A stretch of 64,000 nt of DNA from Sporolactobacillus shoreicorticis. Lineage in GTDB: Bacteria > Bacillota > Bacilli > Bacillales > Sporolactobacillaceae. The position numbers and the translations under genes are program-made. The stretch is taken from assembly GCF_024125445.1 (NCBI RefSeq), contig NZ_JAMXWM010000001.1, positions 1-64,000 on the forward strand, written 5' to 3'. The notes beneath the pieces were generated by a model. That model was not told the origin of the DNA. It did no database searches and saw only the letters and a program-made list of their open reading frames with translations. The first letter of the stretch is position 1. Every line of letters starts with the position of its first letter. Below are positions 9,530 to 19,609 of the stretch, one piece after another.

Positions 9530-10876
9530 GTGGCTAAACTAATAATTGGTTTATTTATTGAATTGATAATTTTTTTAACGTTGAACAAAAAAATTTTCTA
9601 TAAGGAAGAAGATCAATATAAAAATCTCATAGTGTTTTTGTTAATGTGTTTTTTTAATTTTCACATTTCATTGCACTATTCACAAACGATAGTAGGAGTT
9701 AAAAATACTTTTTACGTACCAAGTATTTTTTTAGCCATTGTTGCTTTGTTTACCTCCGTAGTAAAGAGGAAATCTTTTCATTTTCGATATGAATATGTTT
9801 TTTTATTGTTGATTGCAGCACATTTTATTTATTCATTAGTTGTTTTTCCAGTTTTAGATAAAGCGCATTATTTTTATATGGTCATTCTCTTACTAAGCAT
9901 TAGTATGATTATTTTAATTTATCAAAGTATAAAAATATATAAATTTGATAAGTTACTGTACTATACTAATTACTTAGCAATTGCAAATGGAATTTTGGCT
10001 ATATTACAATTTATAACGGGTAAAATGTTGGTCTTAGGTTCTTTTAATCAGTCTATTTTCTATTATGAAGGATTGACTACTGTAAAACGTGCGGTTGGAA
10101 TCGGAATGACTAACAATGCTGCTGGAAATCTCGGAGCGATACTGTTTGCAGTTGTTTTGTATAATCTTTTGAAAAATAAAGATTTGACTAGTTTGTTTTC
10201 ACTAATTTTTACGCTTTTATTTTCTTTTTTAACCTTAACAAGAATTGGTTATGTTGCAATATTTGTTGAATTAGTACTGATTGTTGTAACAACGCGAATA
10301 AAGTATATAAAGATGTTTTTAAAAAAGAAGTGGTCAGTTATTGGACTGACTTTATTCTTAATAGTTTCTCTTTTGGTAACTTGGAATAAAATCAATTATT
10401 ACTTATTTCAGTCTAGGGGTGACACATTAACATCTAGATTTATACAATACAGAAGAGTATTAGGGGATGTTGTTAGTCATAACTTTTGGTTGGGGGTTGG
10501 AGAAGCAAGATATCAGTATTACCTATACGCGAATAAAGGTATACATGATCTTGTGATCCATTCGCAGTATTTGAATGTTCTTGCTGAACAAGGCTGTATA
10601 ATTTTTATTATTTTTGTCTTTGGTAATTTTTATATAATTGTTTATATATTAAGACAAGAAAAATCTAAATTGCTAAAGGCTTTTTCATTGTCACTATTTA
10701 TAGGCAATTTTATTTGTATAAATTTTAATCCAAATCAGTACTACTATATTAACAATATTTTTTATTATTTCTATATCTTTGGTGAATATTATAAATTGCA
10801 GCAAAGAGATGCGAATGAAAGTAAAAAAACTTTAGCCCATGATTTAGAACAATATAAGAATTCTACAAGAGGTTGA
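9530..10876 (+). CDS. Wzy-type polysaccharide polymerase
   Basis: This 448-residue protein is almost entirely hydrophobic, with about 11-12 predicted membrane helices. A large extracellular loop (about residues 290-350) has the family-typical region TRFIQYRRVLGDVVSHNFWLGVGEARY. Such proteins polymerise lipid-linked repeat units on the outer face of the membrane. It starts at a GTG (9530) with GGAGGAAT 10 bases upstream; no better ATG exists. Position between glycosyltransferases and upstream of the flippase fits Wzy. The ligase (WaaL) fold is an alternative on sequence alone, but the EPS context argues for polymerase. Confidence 0.82.
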   Translation: MAKLIIGLFIELIIFLTLNKKIFYKEEDQYKNLIVFLLMCFFNFHISLHYSQTIVGVKNTFYVPSIFLAIVALFTSVVKRKSFHFRYEYVFLLLIAAHFIYSLVVFPVLDKAHYFYMVILLLSISMIILIYQSIKIYKFDKLLYYTNYLAIANGILAILQFITGKMLVLGSFNQSIFYYEGLTTVKRAVGIGMTNNAAGNLGAILFAVVLYNLLKNKDLTSLFSLIFTLLFSFLTLTRIGYVAIFVELVLIVVTTRIKYIKMFLKKKWSVIGLTLFLIVSLLVTWNKINYYLFQSRGDTLTSRFIQYRRVLGDVVSHNFWLGVGEARYQYYLYANKGIHDLVIHSQYLNVLAEQGCIIFIIFVFGNFYIIVYILRQEKSKLLKAFSLSLFIGNFICINFNPNQYYYINNIFYYFYIFGEYYKLQQRDANESKKTLAHDLEQYKNSTRG

Positions 10877-10881
10877 ATAAT

Positions 10882-12054
10882 ATGAATATATGTATAATAA
10901 ATGAGCGATTTAATAAAAGAGGAGGGGTAGGAAGAGTTGCCACAGAAGTAGCAAATATGCTGCACACAGACGGCTATCAGGTATCTTTAATTGACTTCTC
11001 TGGCGAAAATGTATACACCTATGAAGTTAATGAAAAGATAAAAAGGCCACATGCCATTTCTAAACTGAGCTTCAAGAAAAAATTAATAAGGAAAATTCTA
11101 AACGGAAAATTTTATTTAGATCATAAATCATTAAATATTAATTGGATTTATAAAAAACAAATTAATGATCTTTTAAGGTATCTTGAAAATAACGTCTTTG
11201 ATATTATCATTGTTTGTCAGGGATTGCTCACATCATTTATACCTAAAATTAAAAATGAAATACCCAAAATTAAGATTGTTGCTTGGCAACATAACGAATA
11301 TGAGATTTATACTCAGTATTATTATAAAAAATTTATACATAACTATATCTGTGGAATTAAAAAAGCTGATCTTGTAGTATGCCTTACAGAAAAAGATTGT
11401 CAAAAATTCAAAGAACTAAATGAAAACTCAATTTTTATTTACAATCCGATCACTATTGAAAATAACGAAGGTAAGACAACCGACCTAAAACAGAAGAATA
11501 TAATCTTTGTTGGCAGGTTACTAATGAAACAAAAGGGTTTAAATTATTTAATTGAAATTGGAAAAAAGTTGCCAAACGGTTGGAGAATATTGGTTGCTGG
11601 TGAAGGAAAAGACAAAAAACTATTCAAAAAACTAATTATAGAGAATGAACTGCAAGATAAAATAATTTTAAAAGGCAACTTATATAATAAAGATTTAATA
11701 AAATTTTATCTGTCCGGTTCCATTTTTATCTCAACTTCTCGCTGGGAGGGTTTCGGTTTGGTTTTGACAGAGGCAATGTTATTTGGTTTGCCAATAGTAA
11801 GTTTTAAAAATAATGGCCCGTTTGAAATACTTAAACGACATGAAAATTATTATGGTATTCTAATTGAGAGAGGAAACATAGATGGATTTATATCAGAAAT
11901 AATTAATTTGATTAAAAATCCAGATGTACTAACAGAATATCAAAAGAAGAGTCTAGAAAGGGTACAAGATTTCAAAAAGGAAAGAATTTTGGAAAATTGG
12001 AATGAGAAATTGAAAAAAACATATTTTAGTGATGATTGTGAGGAAAGAATATGA
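10882..12054 (+). CDS. GT4 family glycosyltransferase
   Basis: This 390-residue GT-B enzyme starts ICIINERFNKRGGVGRVATEVANML, the glycine-rich acceptor loop of family 4. It continues to the donor-binding motifs NIIFVGRLLMKQKGLNYLI and SRWEGFGLVLTEAMLFGLPIVSF, including the EX7E-type glutamates. The ATG at 10882 is chosen over the in-frame TTG at 10873 because AGAGG lies 8 bases before the ATG. It stops four bases into the next gene (ATGA overlap), so the two are coupled. Sugar specificity is unknown. Confidence 0.87.
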   Translation: MNICIINERFNKRGGVGRVATEVANMLHTDGYQVSLIDFSGENVYTYEVNEKIKRPHAISKLSFKKKLIRKILNGKFYLDHKSLNINWIYKKQINDLLRYLENNVFDIIIVCQGLLTSFIPKIKNEIPKIKIVAWQHNEYEIYTQYYYKKFIHNYICGIKKADLVVCLTEKDCQKFKELNENSIFIYNPITIENNEGKTTDLKQKNIIFVGRLLMKQKGLNYLIEIGKKLPNGWRILVAGEGKDKKLFKKLIIENELQDKIILKGNLYNKDLIKFYLSGSIFISTSRWEGFGLVLTEAMLFGLPIVSFKNNGPFEILKRHENYYGILIERGNIDGFISEIINLIKNPDVLTEYQKKSLERVQDFKKERILENWNEKLKKTYFSDDCEERI

Positions 12055-12893
12055 AAGAATTAAAAGTATTTTATGCGAAGATAGATAACATGGGCGATTT
12101 GTTAAATGAATTAATAATTGAAAAGGTATTTGGTTATAAAGTGAAATGTTCGAATAGATATACATGTGAAACGACAGGTATTGGAAGTGGCTTAAATATG
12201 TTTTTCCCTGAGAAAGCGGAAATGGCTTATTTTCCAAAAAATCTACTACAAAGAACATATGCTAAATTAAATTCCCCACTGCAAGTTTGGTCTACAGGTT
12301 TTATTAAATATCCAAAAAAAGAAGACAACATTTGTATGAGACGAGAAAATAATATTGCTTCAGTACGAGGAGAGTTGACAAAAAAAAGGTTAGAAAAAAT
12401 ACTTAATAAAAATCTAAAAATTCCAACCGGTGATGGTGGACTTTTAGCTTCATGTTTATTAGAAGGAAAGATTGAAAAAAAATACAATATAGGCATAATA
12501 CCTCATTTTCGAGAAAGAAATGAATTAAGGTTTAAACAACTTCAATTGAAATATGAAAATTCTACACTAATTGATTTGACGGAAGATCCAATGGATGTGG
12601 TGAAGAAAATATCAGAATGTGAACATATACTATCAAGCAGCCTGCATGGCTTAATTGTGGCTGATAGTTTTAACATACCAAACAAAAGAATTGTATATTC
12701 TGATAAGCCGCTTGGAGATGGATATAAGTATGATGATTATTATTCGGCATTTAATATTTCAGTAGAGCCTTACAATATTAATAATGATAAATATCCGTCT
12801 ATAAATAACATAATTGATGATTACAAAGTTAACAAAAAAGATGTAGATTTAAAAAAAGAAGATCTAATCACAAGTTTTACAAAGTTTTTGTAA
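12051..12893 (+). CDS. Polysaccharide pyruvyl transferase family protein (EPS-1)
   Basis: This 280-residue protein has the hallmarks of the pyruvyl transferase family: YAKIDNMGDLLNELI at the N-terminus, TGIGSGLN, TGDGGLL, and the C-terminal SSSLHGLIVADSFNIP. Members transfer pyruvate from phosphoenolpyruvate to form ketals on polymer sugars, adding negative charge. It overlaps the preceding glycosyltransferase by 4 bases. The polymer made by EPS-1 is therefore likely pyruvylated as well as glucuronate-containing. A ketal position cannot be predicted. Confidence 0.85.
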   Translation: MKELKVFYAKIDNMGDLLNELIIEKVFGYKVKCSNRYTCETTGIGSGLNMFFPEKAEMAYFPKNLLQRTYAKLNSPLQVWSTGFIKYPKKEDNICMRRENNIASVRGELTKKRLEKILNKNLKIPTGDGGLLASCLLEGKIEKKYNIGIIPHFRERNELRFKQLQLKYENSTLIDLTEDPMDVVKKISECEHILSSSLHGLIVADSFNIPNKRIVYSDKPLGDGYKYDDYYSAFNISVEPYNINNDKYPSINNIIDDYKVNKKDVDLKKEDLITSFTKFL

Positions 12894-13016
12894 GACTAAT
12901 GTTTTCTGTAGAATAGGATAGTTTACTACAACGCATGTACAGCTATTATTTAAGCCTTCATGTGTGCCATATAAATATGGTTGAGGTGAAAAAGATAATT
13001 ATTTATCTTGGACAAA

Positions 13017-14438
13017 ATGAACAATCTGATAAAAAAATTTTTGGGTTTCTCGATTGGACCAGTTATTGGGGCAATGATATCTTTTGTTACTATACCAGTA
13101 ACGACGTATTTCATATCTCCTGAGGATTATGGCAAAGCCGGTATGTTTACACTATTTCAAGCATTAATAGGTACATTTTTATACCTTGGACTAGATCAAG
13201 CATACACAAGAGAATATCATGAGACAGATAATAAGGATAATCTCCTAAAAAATGCAATTCTTTTTCCATTAATGCTGTCATTGTTGATGCTTATTGTATT
13301 GATTTTTAATATACATAGGATATCAAGTCTATTATTTGACTCACCGATTTATTATTTTGCAACCGTTCTGTTTGGTATATCGTTAATATTTTTAGTTTTT
13401 GAGAGATTTATATTACTTTCAATTAGAATGGATGAAAAGGCGCTAGAGTATTCTACTGTGAATATCTTTTTGAAGTTGAATGTATTATTACTGACCCTAA
13501 TATTATTAGGCATTTTTAAAGAAAGAAATTTTTTAGCTGTTGTCTATTCTAATGTATGGGGACAGATTATTGTTGATTTATACTTAATCATTCGTTATCG
13601 GAAATATCTTGATTTAAGAACATTTAAATTAGATAAACTACAAATTAAACGATTATTGAGTTTTGGAATTCCTATAATTCTTGCTGCATCAATCAATAAT
13701 CTGTTGCATTCTTTTGATCGAATCGCTTTAAGAACTTGGAGTAATTATTTTGAGATTGGCATTTTTACTGCTGCACTAAAAATATCAACTGTGCTTACAA
13801 TACTTCAAACAAGTTTTAGTACTTTTTGGACCCCAGTTGCATATCGATGGTATAGTGAAAAAAGGAACATTGTCTATTTTAAATTTGTAAGTGATGTTGT
13901 TTTATTACTTATGTCTATGTTATTTTGTGTGATCCTAATTTTTAAAAATATTATTGTTGTTCTTTTATCTGCTGATTATCTAGACGCAAAATATATCTTT
14001 GGACTTTTATGTCTTTTTCCAATAATGTATACTTTAAGCGAAACAACCACACTGGGAATTGTTTTTTCAAGAAAAAGCTACTTTAATATCTTTGTCAGCA
14101 TTATTTCCATGATTCCCAATATCATAATAAATATTTTGCTAACGCCTCATTTTGGTGCAATTGGCGCAGCAGTAGCCACTGGGGTGTCATATATAGTTTT
14201 TTACTATTGCAGAAGTTATTTCTCCAAAATGATGTGGACCGGTTTCTCGTTGAAGATACATAACATTATCACTGCCATTTTATTTGGAGCATCATTAATC
14301 AATACCCAGGACTATCAATTTGTTACTATAATTAACATTGGATTTTTATGCTGTGTTTTATTATTCCAGATGCCAACGATCAAAAAAATAATATATATCT
14401 ATAAAAATAAAAATATTTCGAAAGATAAAATTTTGTAA
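13017..14438 (+). CDS. Wzx-type lipid-linked oligosaccharide flippase
   Basis: This 473-residue integral membrane protein has about 12-14 helices and the MATE/MOP start typical of EPS flippases (FLGFSIGPVIGAMISFVTIPVTTYFISPEDYGKAG). It should move undecaprenyl-linked repeat units to the outer face for the polymerase. The start is uncertain: an in-frame TTG at 13008 and the ATG at 13017 are both open, and the nearest ribosome-like GAGGTG (about 12983) is far away. A gap of about 120 bases separates it from the pyruvyl transferase. It ends the AT-rich cassette. Confidence 0.86.
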   Translation: MNNLIKKFLGFSIGPVIGAMISFVTIPVTTYFISPEDYGKAGMFTLFQALIGTFLYLGLDQAYTREYHETDNKDNLLKNAILFPLMLSLLMLIVLIFNIHRISSLLFDSPIYYFATVLFGISLIFLVFERFILLSIRMDEKALEYSTVNIFLKLNVLLLTLILLGIFKERNFLAVVYSNVWGQIIVDLYLIIRYRKYLDLRTFKLDKLQIKRLLSFGIPIILAASINNLLHSFDRIALRTWSNYFEIGIFTAALKISTVLTILQTSFSTFWTPVAYRWYSEKRNIVYFKFVSDVVLLLMSMLFCVILIFKNIIVVLLSADYLDAKYIFGLLCLFPIMYTLSETTTLGIVFSRKSYFNIFVSIISMIPNIIINILLTPHFGAIGAAVATGVSYIVFYYCRSYFSKMMWTGFSLKIHNIITAILFGASLINTQDYQFVTIINIGFLCCVLLFQMPTIKKIIYIYKNKNISKDKIL

Positions 14439-14541
14439 AACATCCACTTAAAAACTATGATAAATTCAAAAATTTAGTAGTTAATATTTGAAAGCCAACA
14501 ATTTATTTTAAATTAAAATGGTTATAGGAGAAGTGACAAAA

Positions 14542-15414
14542 TTGAAAGGAATTATTCTTGCGGGTGGTAGCGGTACCCGTCTTTATCCAATAACACGTTC
14601 AATATCAAAACAGTTAGTTCCAATATATGATAAACCGATGATCTACTATCCATTATCTGTGCTTATGCTTGCGGGTATTAAAGACATTCTCATTATTTCT
14701 ACGCCTAAGGATACGCCTCGGTTTCAGGAATTACTTGGGAATGGGTCAGACTGGGGTATTCATTTAGAATATAAGGTACAGCCTAATCCAGATGGATTAG
14801 CTCAGGCCTTCATTATTGGTGAAGATTTTATCAGTGATGATCAGGTTGCGTTAATTCTTGGGGATAATATATTTTATGGTCATGGATTTACGAATATTCT
14901 TGAAAAAGCTGCTACACAAAAAAAGGGGGCAACCGTATTTGGCTATAATGTTAAAGACCCAGAACGCTTTGGTGTTGTTGCTTTTGATGAGTCAGGCAAA
15001 GTGATCTCGATTGAAGAAAAGCCTAAAGTACCAAAATCAACCTATGCGGTTACAGGCCTTTATTTCTATGATAATCAAGTGGTTGATATTGCGAAAAGTA
15101 TAAAACCTTCAGCCCGCGGTGAACTCGAAATCACATCAGTGAATGAGGAATATCTCAGACGAGGAACACTGAATGTCGAGTTGCTGGGCAGAGGCTTTGC
15201 ATGGCTGGATACGGGAACTCACGAATCGTTGCTTGATGCTTCCCTGTTTATACAAACGGTTGAAAAGCGGCAGAGTCTGAAGGTTGCTTGCCTTGAAGAA
15301 ATCGCTTATCGAAAAGGTTATATTGACGCGGAAAAACTGTATGAATTGGCACAGCCACTAAAGAAAAGTGGTTACGGCCAGTATTTGCTTCGATTAATTA
15401 AAGGTCAATTATAA
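14542..15414 (+). CDS. rmlA: Glucose-1-phosphate thymidylyltransferase
   Basis: This enzyme makes dTDP-glucose, the first step to dTDP-L-rhamnose. The product begins [20 protein letters not shown] when read from the TTG at 14542. That is the canonical RmlA N-terminus, and AGGAG lies 11 bases before it, so I prefer it to the in-frame ATG at 14518. [26 protein letters not shown] and EEKPKVPKS are intact active-site segments. Length is about 290 residues, normal for the family. It heads the tight rmlACBD set, and base use here is less AT-rich than in the glycosyltransferase cassette before it. Confidence 0.94.
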   Translation: MKGIILAGGSGTRLYPITRSISKQLVPIYDKPMIYYPLSVLMLAGIKDILIISTPKDTPRFQELLGNGSDWGIHLEYKVQPNPDGLAQAFIIGEDFISDDQVALILGDNIFYGHGFTNILEKAATQKKGATVFGYNVKDPERFGVVAFDESGKVISIEEKPKVPKSTYAVTGLYFYDNQVVDIAKSIKPSARGELEITSVNEEYLRRGTLNVELLGRGFAWLDTGTHESLLDASLFIQTVEKRQSLKVACLEEIAYRKGYIDAEKLYELAQPLKKSGYGQYLLRLIKGQL

Positions 15415-15431
15415 TTAGGCGGGTGGAAACA

Positions 15432-16007
15432 GTGTCAAAGATAAAAGTTACAGATACCTTCTTAAAAGGTGTCAAAATTATTGAACCAAAGGCTTTTGGA
15501 GATAATCGCGGATACTTTATGGAAAGCTATAATGCCGAGAAATTAGCGGAGCATGATATACATACAAAATTTATTCAGGATAACCAGTCACTATCTAGTG
15601 AAGCAGGCATTGTCCGCGGGTTGCATTACCAGCTTAGCCCGAAATGTCAAACAAAATTATTGCGTGTACTGACGGGTGCCATCCTTGATGTAGTTGTGGA
15701 TATTCGCAAAGGTTCCCCGACCTTCGGGAAATGGGGTGGTTTTATCCTCAGTGAATACAATAAACGTCAGTTGCTGATTCCGAAGGGCTTTGCCCATGGG
15801 TTCTGTACATTAACACCCAATGTCAATGTCTTTTATAAAGTCGATGAATTCTACGCACCGGAACAGGATCGCGGCATTCTTTGGAACGATCCGGCAATCG
15901 GTATTGATTGGCCGGTCACGGACCCAATTCTCTCTGAGAAAGATACGAAGCATCCACTATTGAAGGATGCGGAAATTAACTTTGAATTTGGAGCTGAAAA
16001 CGAATGA
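15432..16007 (+). CDS. rmlC: dTDP-4-dehydrorhamnose 3,5-epimerase
   Basis: This cupin enzyme epimerises dTDP-4-keto-6-deoxyglucose at C3 and C5. Family motifs are FGDNRGYFMESY, QDNQSLSSEAGIVRGLHYQ (with the active-site His) and FAHGFCTLTPNVNVFYKVD. The product is about 191 residues from the GTG at 15432, which has AGGCGGGTGG just upstream; an in-frame GTG at 15423 is a possible alternative. It ends with an ATGA overlap into rmlB. Confidence 0.93.
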   Translation: MSKIKVTDTFLKGVKIIEPKAFGDNRGYFMESYNAEKLAEHDIHTKFIQDNQSLSSEAGIVRGLHYQLSPKCQTKLLRVLTGAILDVVVDIRKGSPTFGKWGGFILSEYNKRQLLIPKGFAHGFCTLTPNVNVFYKVDEFYAPEQDRGILWNDPAIGIDWPVTDPILSEKDTKHPLLKDAEINFEFGAENE

Positions 16008-17026
16008 AACTCTTAGTGACCGGTGGTGCCGGCTTTATTGGAAGCAATTTTGTTCATCACATGATTAAATACCGCCCGGAAGATACGGTGGTCAATTATG
16101 ATCTGCTAACCTATGCAGGCAACTTGGAGAATCTGAAAGATATTGAAGATTATCCAAATTATCATTTTGTGCGCGGCAACATTTGCAATCGTGAACTTGT
16201 GGAATATGTCGTCGATCAGTATGAGATTGATACGATCGTTAACTTTGCCGCAGAATCGCATGTCGATCGCAGCATTACAGAACCGGACATTTTTGTAAAG
16301 TCAAATGTATTAGGCACACAGACGTTGCTTGATGTAGCAAAAAACAAAAATATTTATAAATACCTGCAGATTTCAACGGATGAAGTGTATGGTTCACTTG
16401 GCCCTGACGGTTATTTTACGGAAACAACACCACTTGCGCCGAACAGTCCCTACTCTGCCAGCAAGGCGTCTGCAGACTTAATTGTTCGCGCTTATTATGA
16501 AACCTTCGGCTTGAATGTGAACATTACTCGCTGCTCGAACAACTATGGCCCGTATCATTTCCCGGAAAAACTGATCCCACTCGTTGTAACGAATGCTTTG
16601 GAAGGAAAAGAACTGCCTGTCTATGGTGATGGTAAGAACATTCGCGATTGGCTGTACGTCGAAGATCACTGTGCTGCGATCGATCTCGTGCTTCATCAGG
16701 GCAAACCCGGCGAAGTGTACAACGTCGGCGGACATAATGAAAAACGCAATATTGACATCGTTGAACTGATTGTTGATACGTTGGGTAAGTCTCGTGACTT
16801 GATTAAGCATGTTTCTGATCGCCTCGGTCATGACCGCCGTTATGCCATTGATCCGACGAAGATTGAAACTGAACTGGACTGGAAACCACAATATAATTTT
16901 GACTCCGGTATTAAGGAAACGATTCAATGGTATCTGGATCATGAACAATGGTGGCGCAAGATCAAGTCCGGTGAATATATGGATTACTACAAGAAGCAAT
17001 ATGGGGCGAAGAGTTATGTCAAATAA
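16004..17026 (+). CDS. rmlB: dTDP-glucose 4,6-dehydratase (operon copy)
   Basis: This 340-residue extended SDR enzyme converts dTDP-glucose to the 4-keto-6-deoxy sugar. It shows the NAD+ motif GGAGFIGS, NFAAESHVDRSI, the catalytic STDEVYGSLG, and the YxxxK pair in SPYSASKASADL. It overlaps rmlC by 4 bases and rmlD by 11 bases. A second full-length homologue lies alone on the minus strand at 23800-24816; the two are clearly related but divergent in sequence. Confidence 0.95.
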   Translation: MKLLVTGGAGFIGSNFVHHMIKYRPEDTVVNYDLLTYAGNLENLKDIEDYPNYHFVRGNICNRELVEYVVDQYEIDTIVNFAAESHVDRSITEPDIFVKSNVLGTQTLLDVAKNKNIYKYLQISTDEVYGSLGPDGYFTETTPLAPNSPYSASKASADLIVRAYYETFGLNVNITRCSNNYGPYHFPEKLIPLVVTNALEGKELPVYGDGKNIRDWLYVEDHCAAIDLVLHQGKPGEVYNVGGHNEKRNIDIVELIVDTLGKSRDLIKHVSDRLGHDRRYAIDPTKIETELDWKPQYNFDSGIKETIQWYLDHEQWWRKIKSGEYMDYYKKQYGAKSYVK

Positions 17027-17891
17027 AGTACTGGTTACAGGCGGACAGGGTCAACTTGGCACAGAATTAACCATCGTGCTTCAGGAAAAAGGATTCAAGA
17101 CCCACAGCCTTGGTCATCAAAAACTAGACATTACTGACCTTGATCAAGTTCATCAAGTCTTTGGTGAAATTAAACCAGATGTGGTCTGTCACACAGCTGC
17201 ATATACTGCAGTTGATCAGGCGGAGACAGACCGAGATGGAGCTTTTCTTGTCAATGCAATCGGTACCCGTAATGTTGCGATTGCCTCGGAAGAAATCGGT
17301 GCAAAGCTCGTTTATGTGAGTACCGACTACGTCTTCAATGGTGAGAAGAAAGGAGCTTACTCTGAATTTGATTTTCCATCTCCGCTTGGCGTTTATGGAC
17401 AATCGAAATATGCTGGTGAACAGTTTGTGCATGACTTTCATTCAAAATTCTTCATTGCACGTACCTCTTGGGTTTACGGTCAATATGGCGGCAACTTCGT
17501 TAAGACTATGTTGAAATTAGCCGAAACGCACGAACAGTTAAAAGTTGTTAATGATCAGCGAGGCTGTCCAACATACACAAAGGATTTGGCAGAGAAGATT
17601 ATTGAGCTCTTTCAAACCGATAAATATGGAGTGTATCACCTTTCAAATTCAGGCAGCTGTACATGGCACGAGTTTGCAAAAGCGATCTTTGATATTAAAG
17701 GTATTGATATTAAAGTCGATCCGTGTACGACGGAAGAATTTCCAAGACCTGCGAAACGGCCAAAAAATTCGGAGTTTGAGCATATGGCGCTGAGATTAAA
17801 TGGGTTTGAAGATATCAAAGATTGGCGTTCTGCGCTGGAGTCTTATTTCAAAGATGTAAGTAAAAAAGATGATCAAAAACACATTAATTAA
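17016..17891 (+). CDS. rmlD: dTDP-4-dehydrorhamnose reductase
   Basis: This 291-residue SDR enzyme performs the last step to dTDP-L-rhamnose. It has TGGQGQLGTEL at the N-terminus, CHTAAYTAVDQAE, VSTDYVFNG, the YGQSKYAGE catalytic Tyr/Lys pair and RTSWVYG. The frame is open for 69 codons upstream, but the domain starts at the ATG at 17016, and the upstream part merely overlaps rmlB in another frame. It is the last gene of EPS-1 and is followed by a long hairpin at 17938-17991. Confidence 0.94.
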   Translation: MSNKVLVTGGQGQLGTELTIVLQEKGFKTHSLGHQKLDITDLDQVHQVFGEIKPDVVCHTAAYTAVDQAETDRDGAFLVNAIGTRNVAIASEEIGAKLVYVSTDYVFNGEKKGAYSEFDFPSPLGVYGQSKYAGEQFVHDFHSKFFIARTSWVYGQYGGNFVKTMLKLAETHEQLKVVNDQRGCPTYTKDLAEKIIELFQTDKYGVYHLSNSGSCTWHEFAKAIFDIKGIDIKVDPCTTEEFPRPAKRPKNSEFEHMALRLNGFEDIKDWRSALESYFKDVSKKDDQKHIN

Positions 17892-17937
17892 AATTTCGGG
17901 ATCTTACGTTTTTAGTATTGTTATTGATCGATTAAAA

Positions 17938-17991
17938 GTAAGCGTCAAATAGCCCACACCTAGTTAAAGATGTGGGCTATTTGACGCTTAC
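17938..17991. terminator. Perfect 21-bp hairpin after rmlD
   Basis: GTAAGCGTCAAATAGCCCACA (17938-17958) pairs without mismatch with 17971-17991 around a 12-base loop. There is no T-tract on the plus strand. On the minus strand the stem is followed by CTTTTAAT, so it would best end transcripts from the transposase side. It may act in both directions. Confidence 0.6.
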
Positions 17992-19552
17992 GTAGTGGAT
18001 GCTGAATTAGACAAGTAAAAATTCGGTGTCTTCACTTGATTTATAGCTAATAGTTAAGAGCGTCTCCTCGATTTGTACGACAAGTAAAAAGGCCAAAGAA
18101 AAAAGACGTAGTGCCGTATCGATGTTTGCTAGGATGATCCCCATATCAATGGTAACGGCAATGGTCTCAGCTGTTTTGGCGCGCACTAAGCAAGGTTACA
18201 CTTTTGCTTAAATAAAAGCAAAGCTGCGTTCAATTTGCCCACGGCGATTCTCCGCGCGTCGTTGCTTTTCATCCATGACCTTGGGTTTACGACCCAGTTT
18301 TGGGCCGAGTATCTTGGTGCCCCGCTCTTTGGCAAAGGCGATGTTTTCCCGGTTGCGGTACAACTTATCAGCCAGTACTTCGTCGGGGTAATAACCGTGT
18401 TGGTCGTGATACCGTTCAACGGCTTTTTGGAAGTCACTACTTTCATTGAACGCGTTGAAGTCGACACGTTCGATTTCAAGGATTCCCTCTTGAATGGAGC
18501 CATTAATTTTGGGATCGAACTCGGTGTTTTGTTTGGCCTTGCCTCGCTTGATCGGACGCACATACGGCTGAGCCAGACTGACAATTCGATGGTCCACTTG
18601 GTGGGTTTTCGTCCGATACATGACCTCCTGTTGCGTGAACAGCTCCTGGATGGGGCCAGTCGGTTGCGTTGCTGTTCTGCCAATTGGCCTCCTTGTGCCT
18701 GCAGCTCGTCGACGTAACGCAAGTCACGCCGCACGTACTGCAATTGCGTTTTGACCTGTTGGCGTGTTTCCTTGGCTGAACGACGAGGCTTCTTGGTGAA
18801 CGTGACATAAGTCTTATGGGCTTCCCGTTTGTAGGTCCGCAGAATGGAGACATGGAGCTGATGCGCCAGCTCCGTAATGAACTTTTCAAGGATCGTGCGC
18901 GCCTGATTGAGTAAGGAATAGTCCTGAGGAAAGGGATATTCACGGGTGTGACCATGGCGTCTAGGATCATCGTCTCCTGCTTCTCTCCCAGACTATCTTG
19001 AAGTAGCGTTTTACCCCAGTCGCCGATGATCGCACGCAACTGGGAACTGGTGGGCACGATCCGTTTCCAAAAAATGCGAGAGAGCGGATGGGTTGAATGG
19101 CCGATTGACCGTGTAGTTGGGACATCTCATGAAGTACTGATACGCCGGAGTGTCTTGTGGAATGGCCGTGACCAAATCAGCATCGGAAAGGCCGGTGGCT
19201 TGCTTAATGAGTAGCGCCCCATAGAGGAGTCGAAACGGTGGTTTGCCTGCTCGGCCAAGTGGAGACGAGAAAACCTCACGATAGGTCTTCTCCATCCGGA
19301 TCCATGGCAGCTGTTCCGCAAGCTGAACCCATGGATTGTCCGGACTTAAGGAAACACCTAGGCTCTGTCCGAATGATTCGATTGAAAGTTGAACCGTGTT
19401 CGTCCGATAAATCATCCCAAGCACCCCATTCATAAAAAAATGCATGAAAAATCGCGTTCAAACGCATTATCTCGTGCATTATTATACACTAAATATGTGT
19501 TTAGTTGTTTGCTGTAAGCAATTTTATAATTATTAAGTATTCACTACGTAAG
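17987..19552 (-). mobile_element. Decayed insertion sequence, IS1182/IS5-like
   Basis: A broken transposase gene is bracketed by inverted ends. CTTACGTAGTGGAT (17987-18000) matches the reverse complement of 19539-19552 with one mismatch (13 of 14). The implied length of 1,566 bases suits this IS type. The left end overlaps the right arm of the perfect hairpin at 17938-17991, so the true boundary may instead lie left of that hairpin. I could not identify a target duplication. Confidence 0.5.
18007..19415 (-). pseudogene. Transposase remnant with several frameshifts
   Basis: Read on the minus strand the product begins MIYRTNTVQLSIESFG and continues through the N-terminal half of an IS1182/IS5-like DDE transposase to about 19060. 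It then shifts frame near 18980 and again near 18620. The next recognisable piece is the catalytic end (DEVLADKLYRNREN, then ENRRGQIERSFAFI), followed by an early stop at 18208. One base shift restores the remaining tail (TAETIAVTIDMGIILANIDTAL) to a stop at 18007. At least three disruptions mean no active enzyme can be made. Confidence 0.85.
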
Positions 19553-19609
19553 TACTTTCGATTTTGATTAATTTGTTTATTAATATTCAATATTACGGGA
19601 ATATCAGTA

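Noticed and set aside
16478-16999. A 173-codon minus-strand frame inside rmlB.
   Set aside because: Shadow of a well-conserved gene on the other strand; no domain of its own.
16809-17015. Upstream extension of the rmlD frame.
   Set aside because: It lies wholly inside rmlB in another frame, and the RmlD domain starts at 17016.
18235-18717. A 160-codon plus-strand frame across the IS remnant.
   Set aside because: It runs opposite to the recognisable transposase fragments and shows no family.
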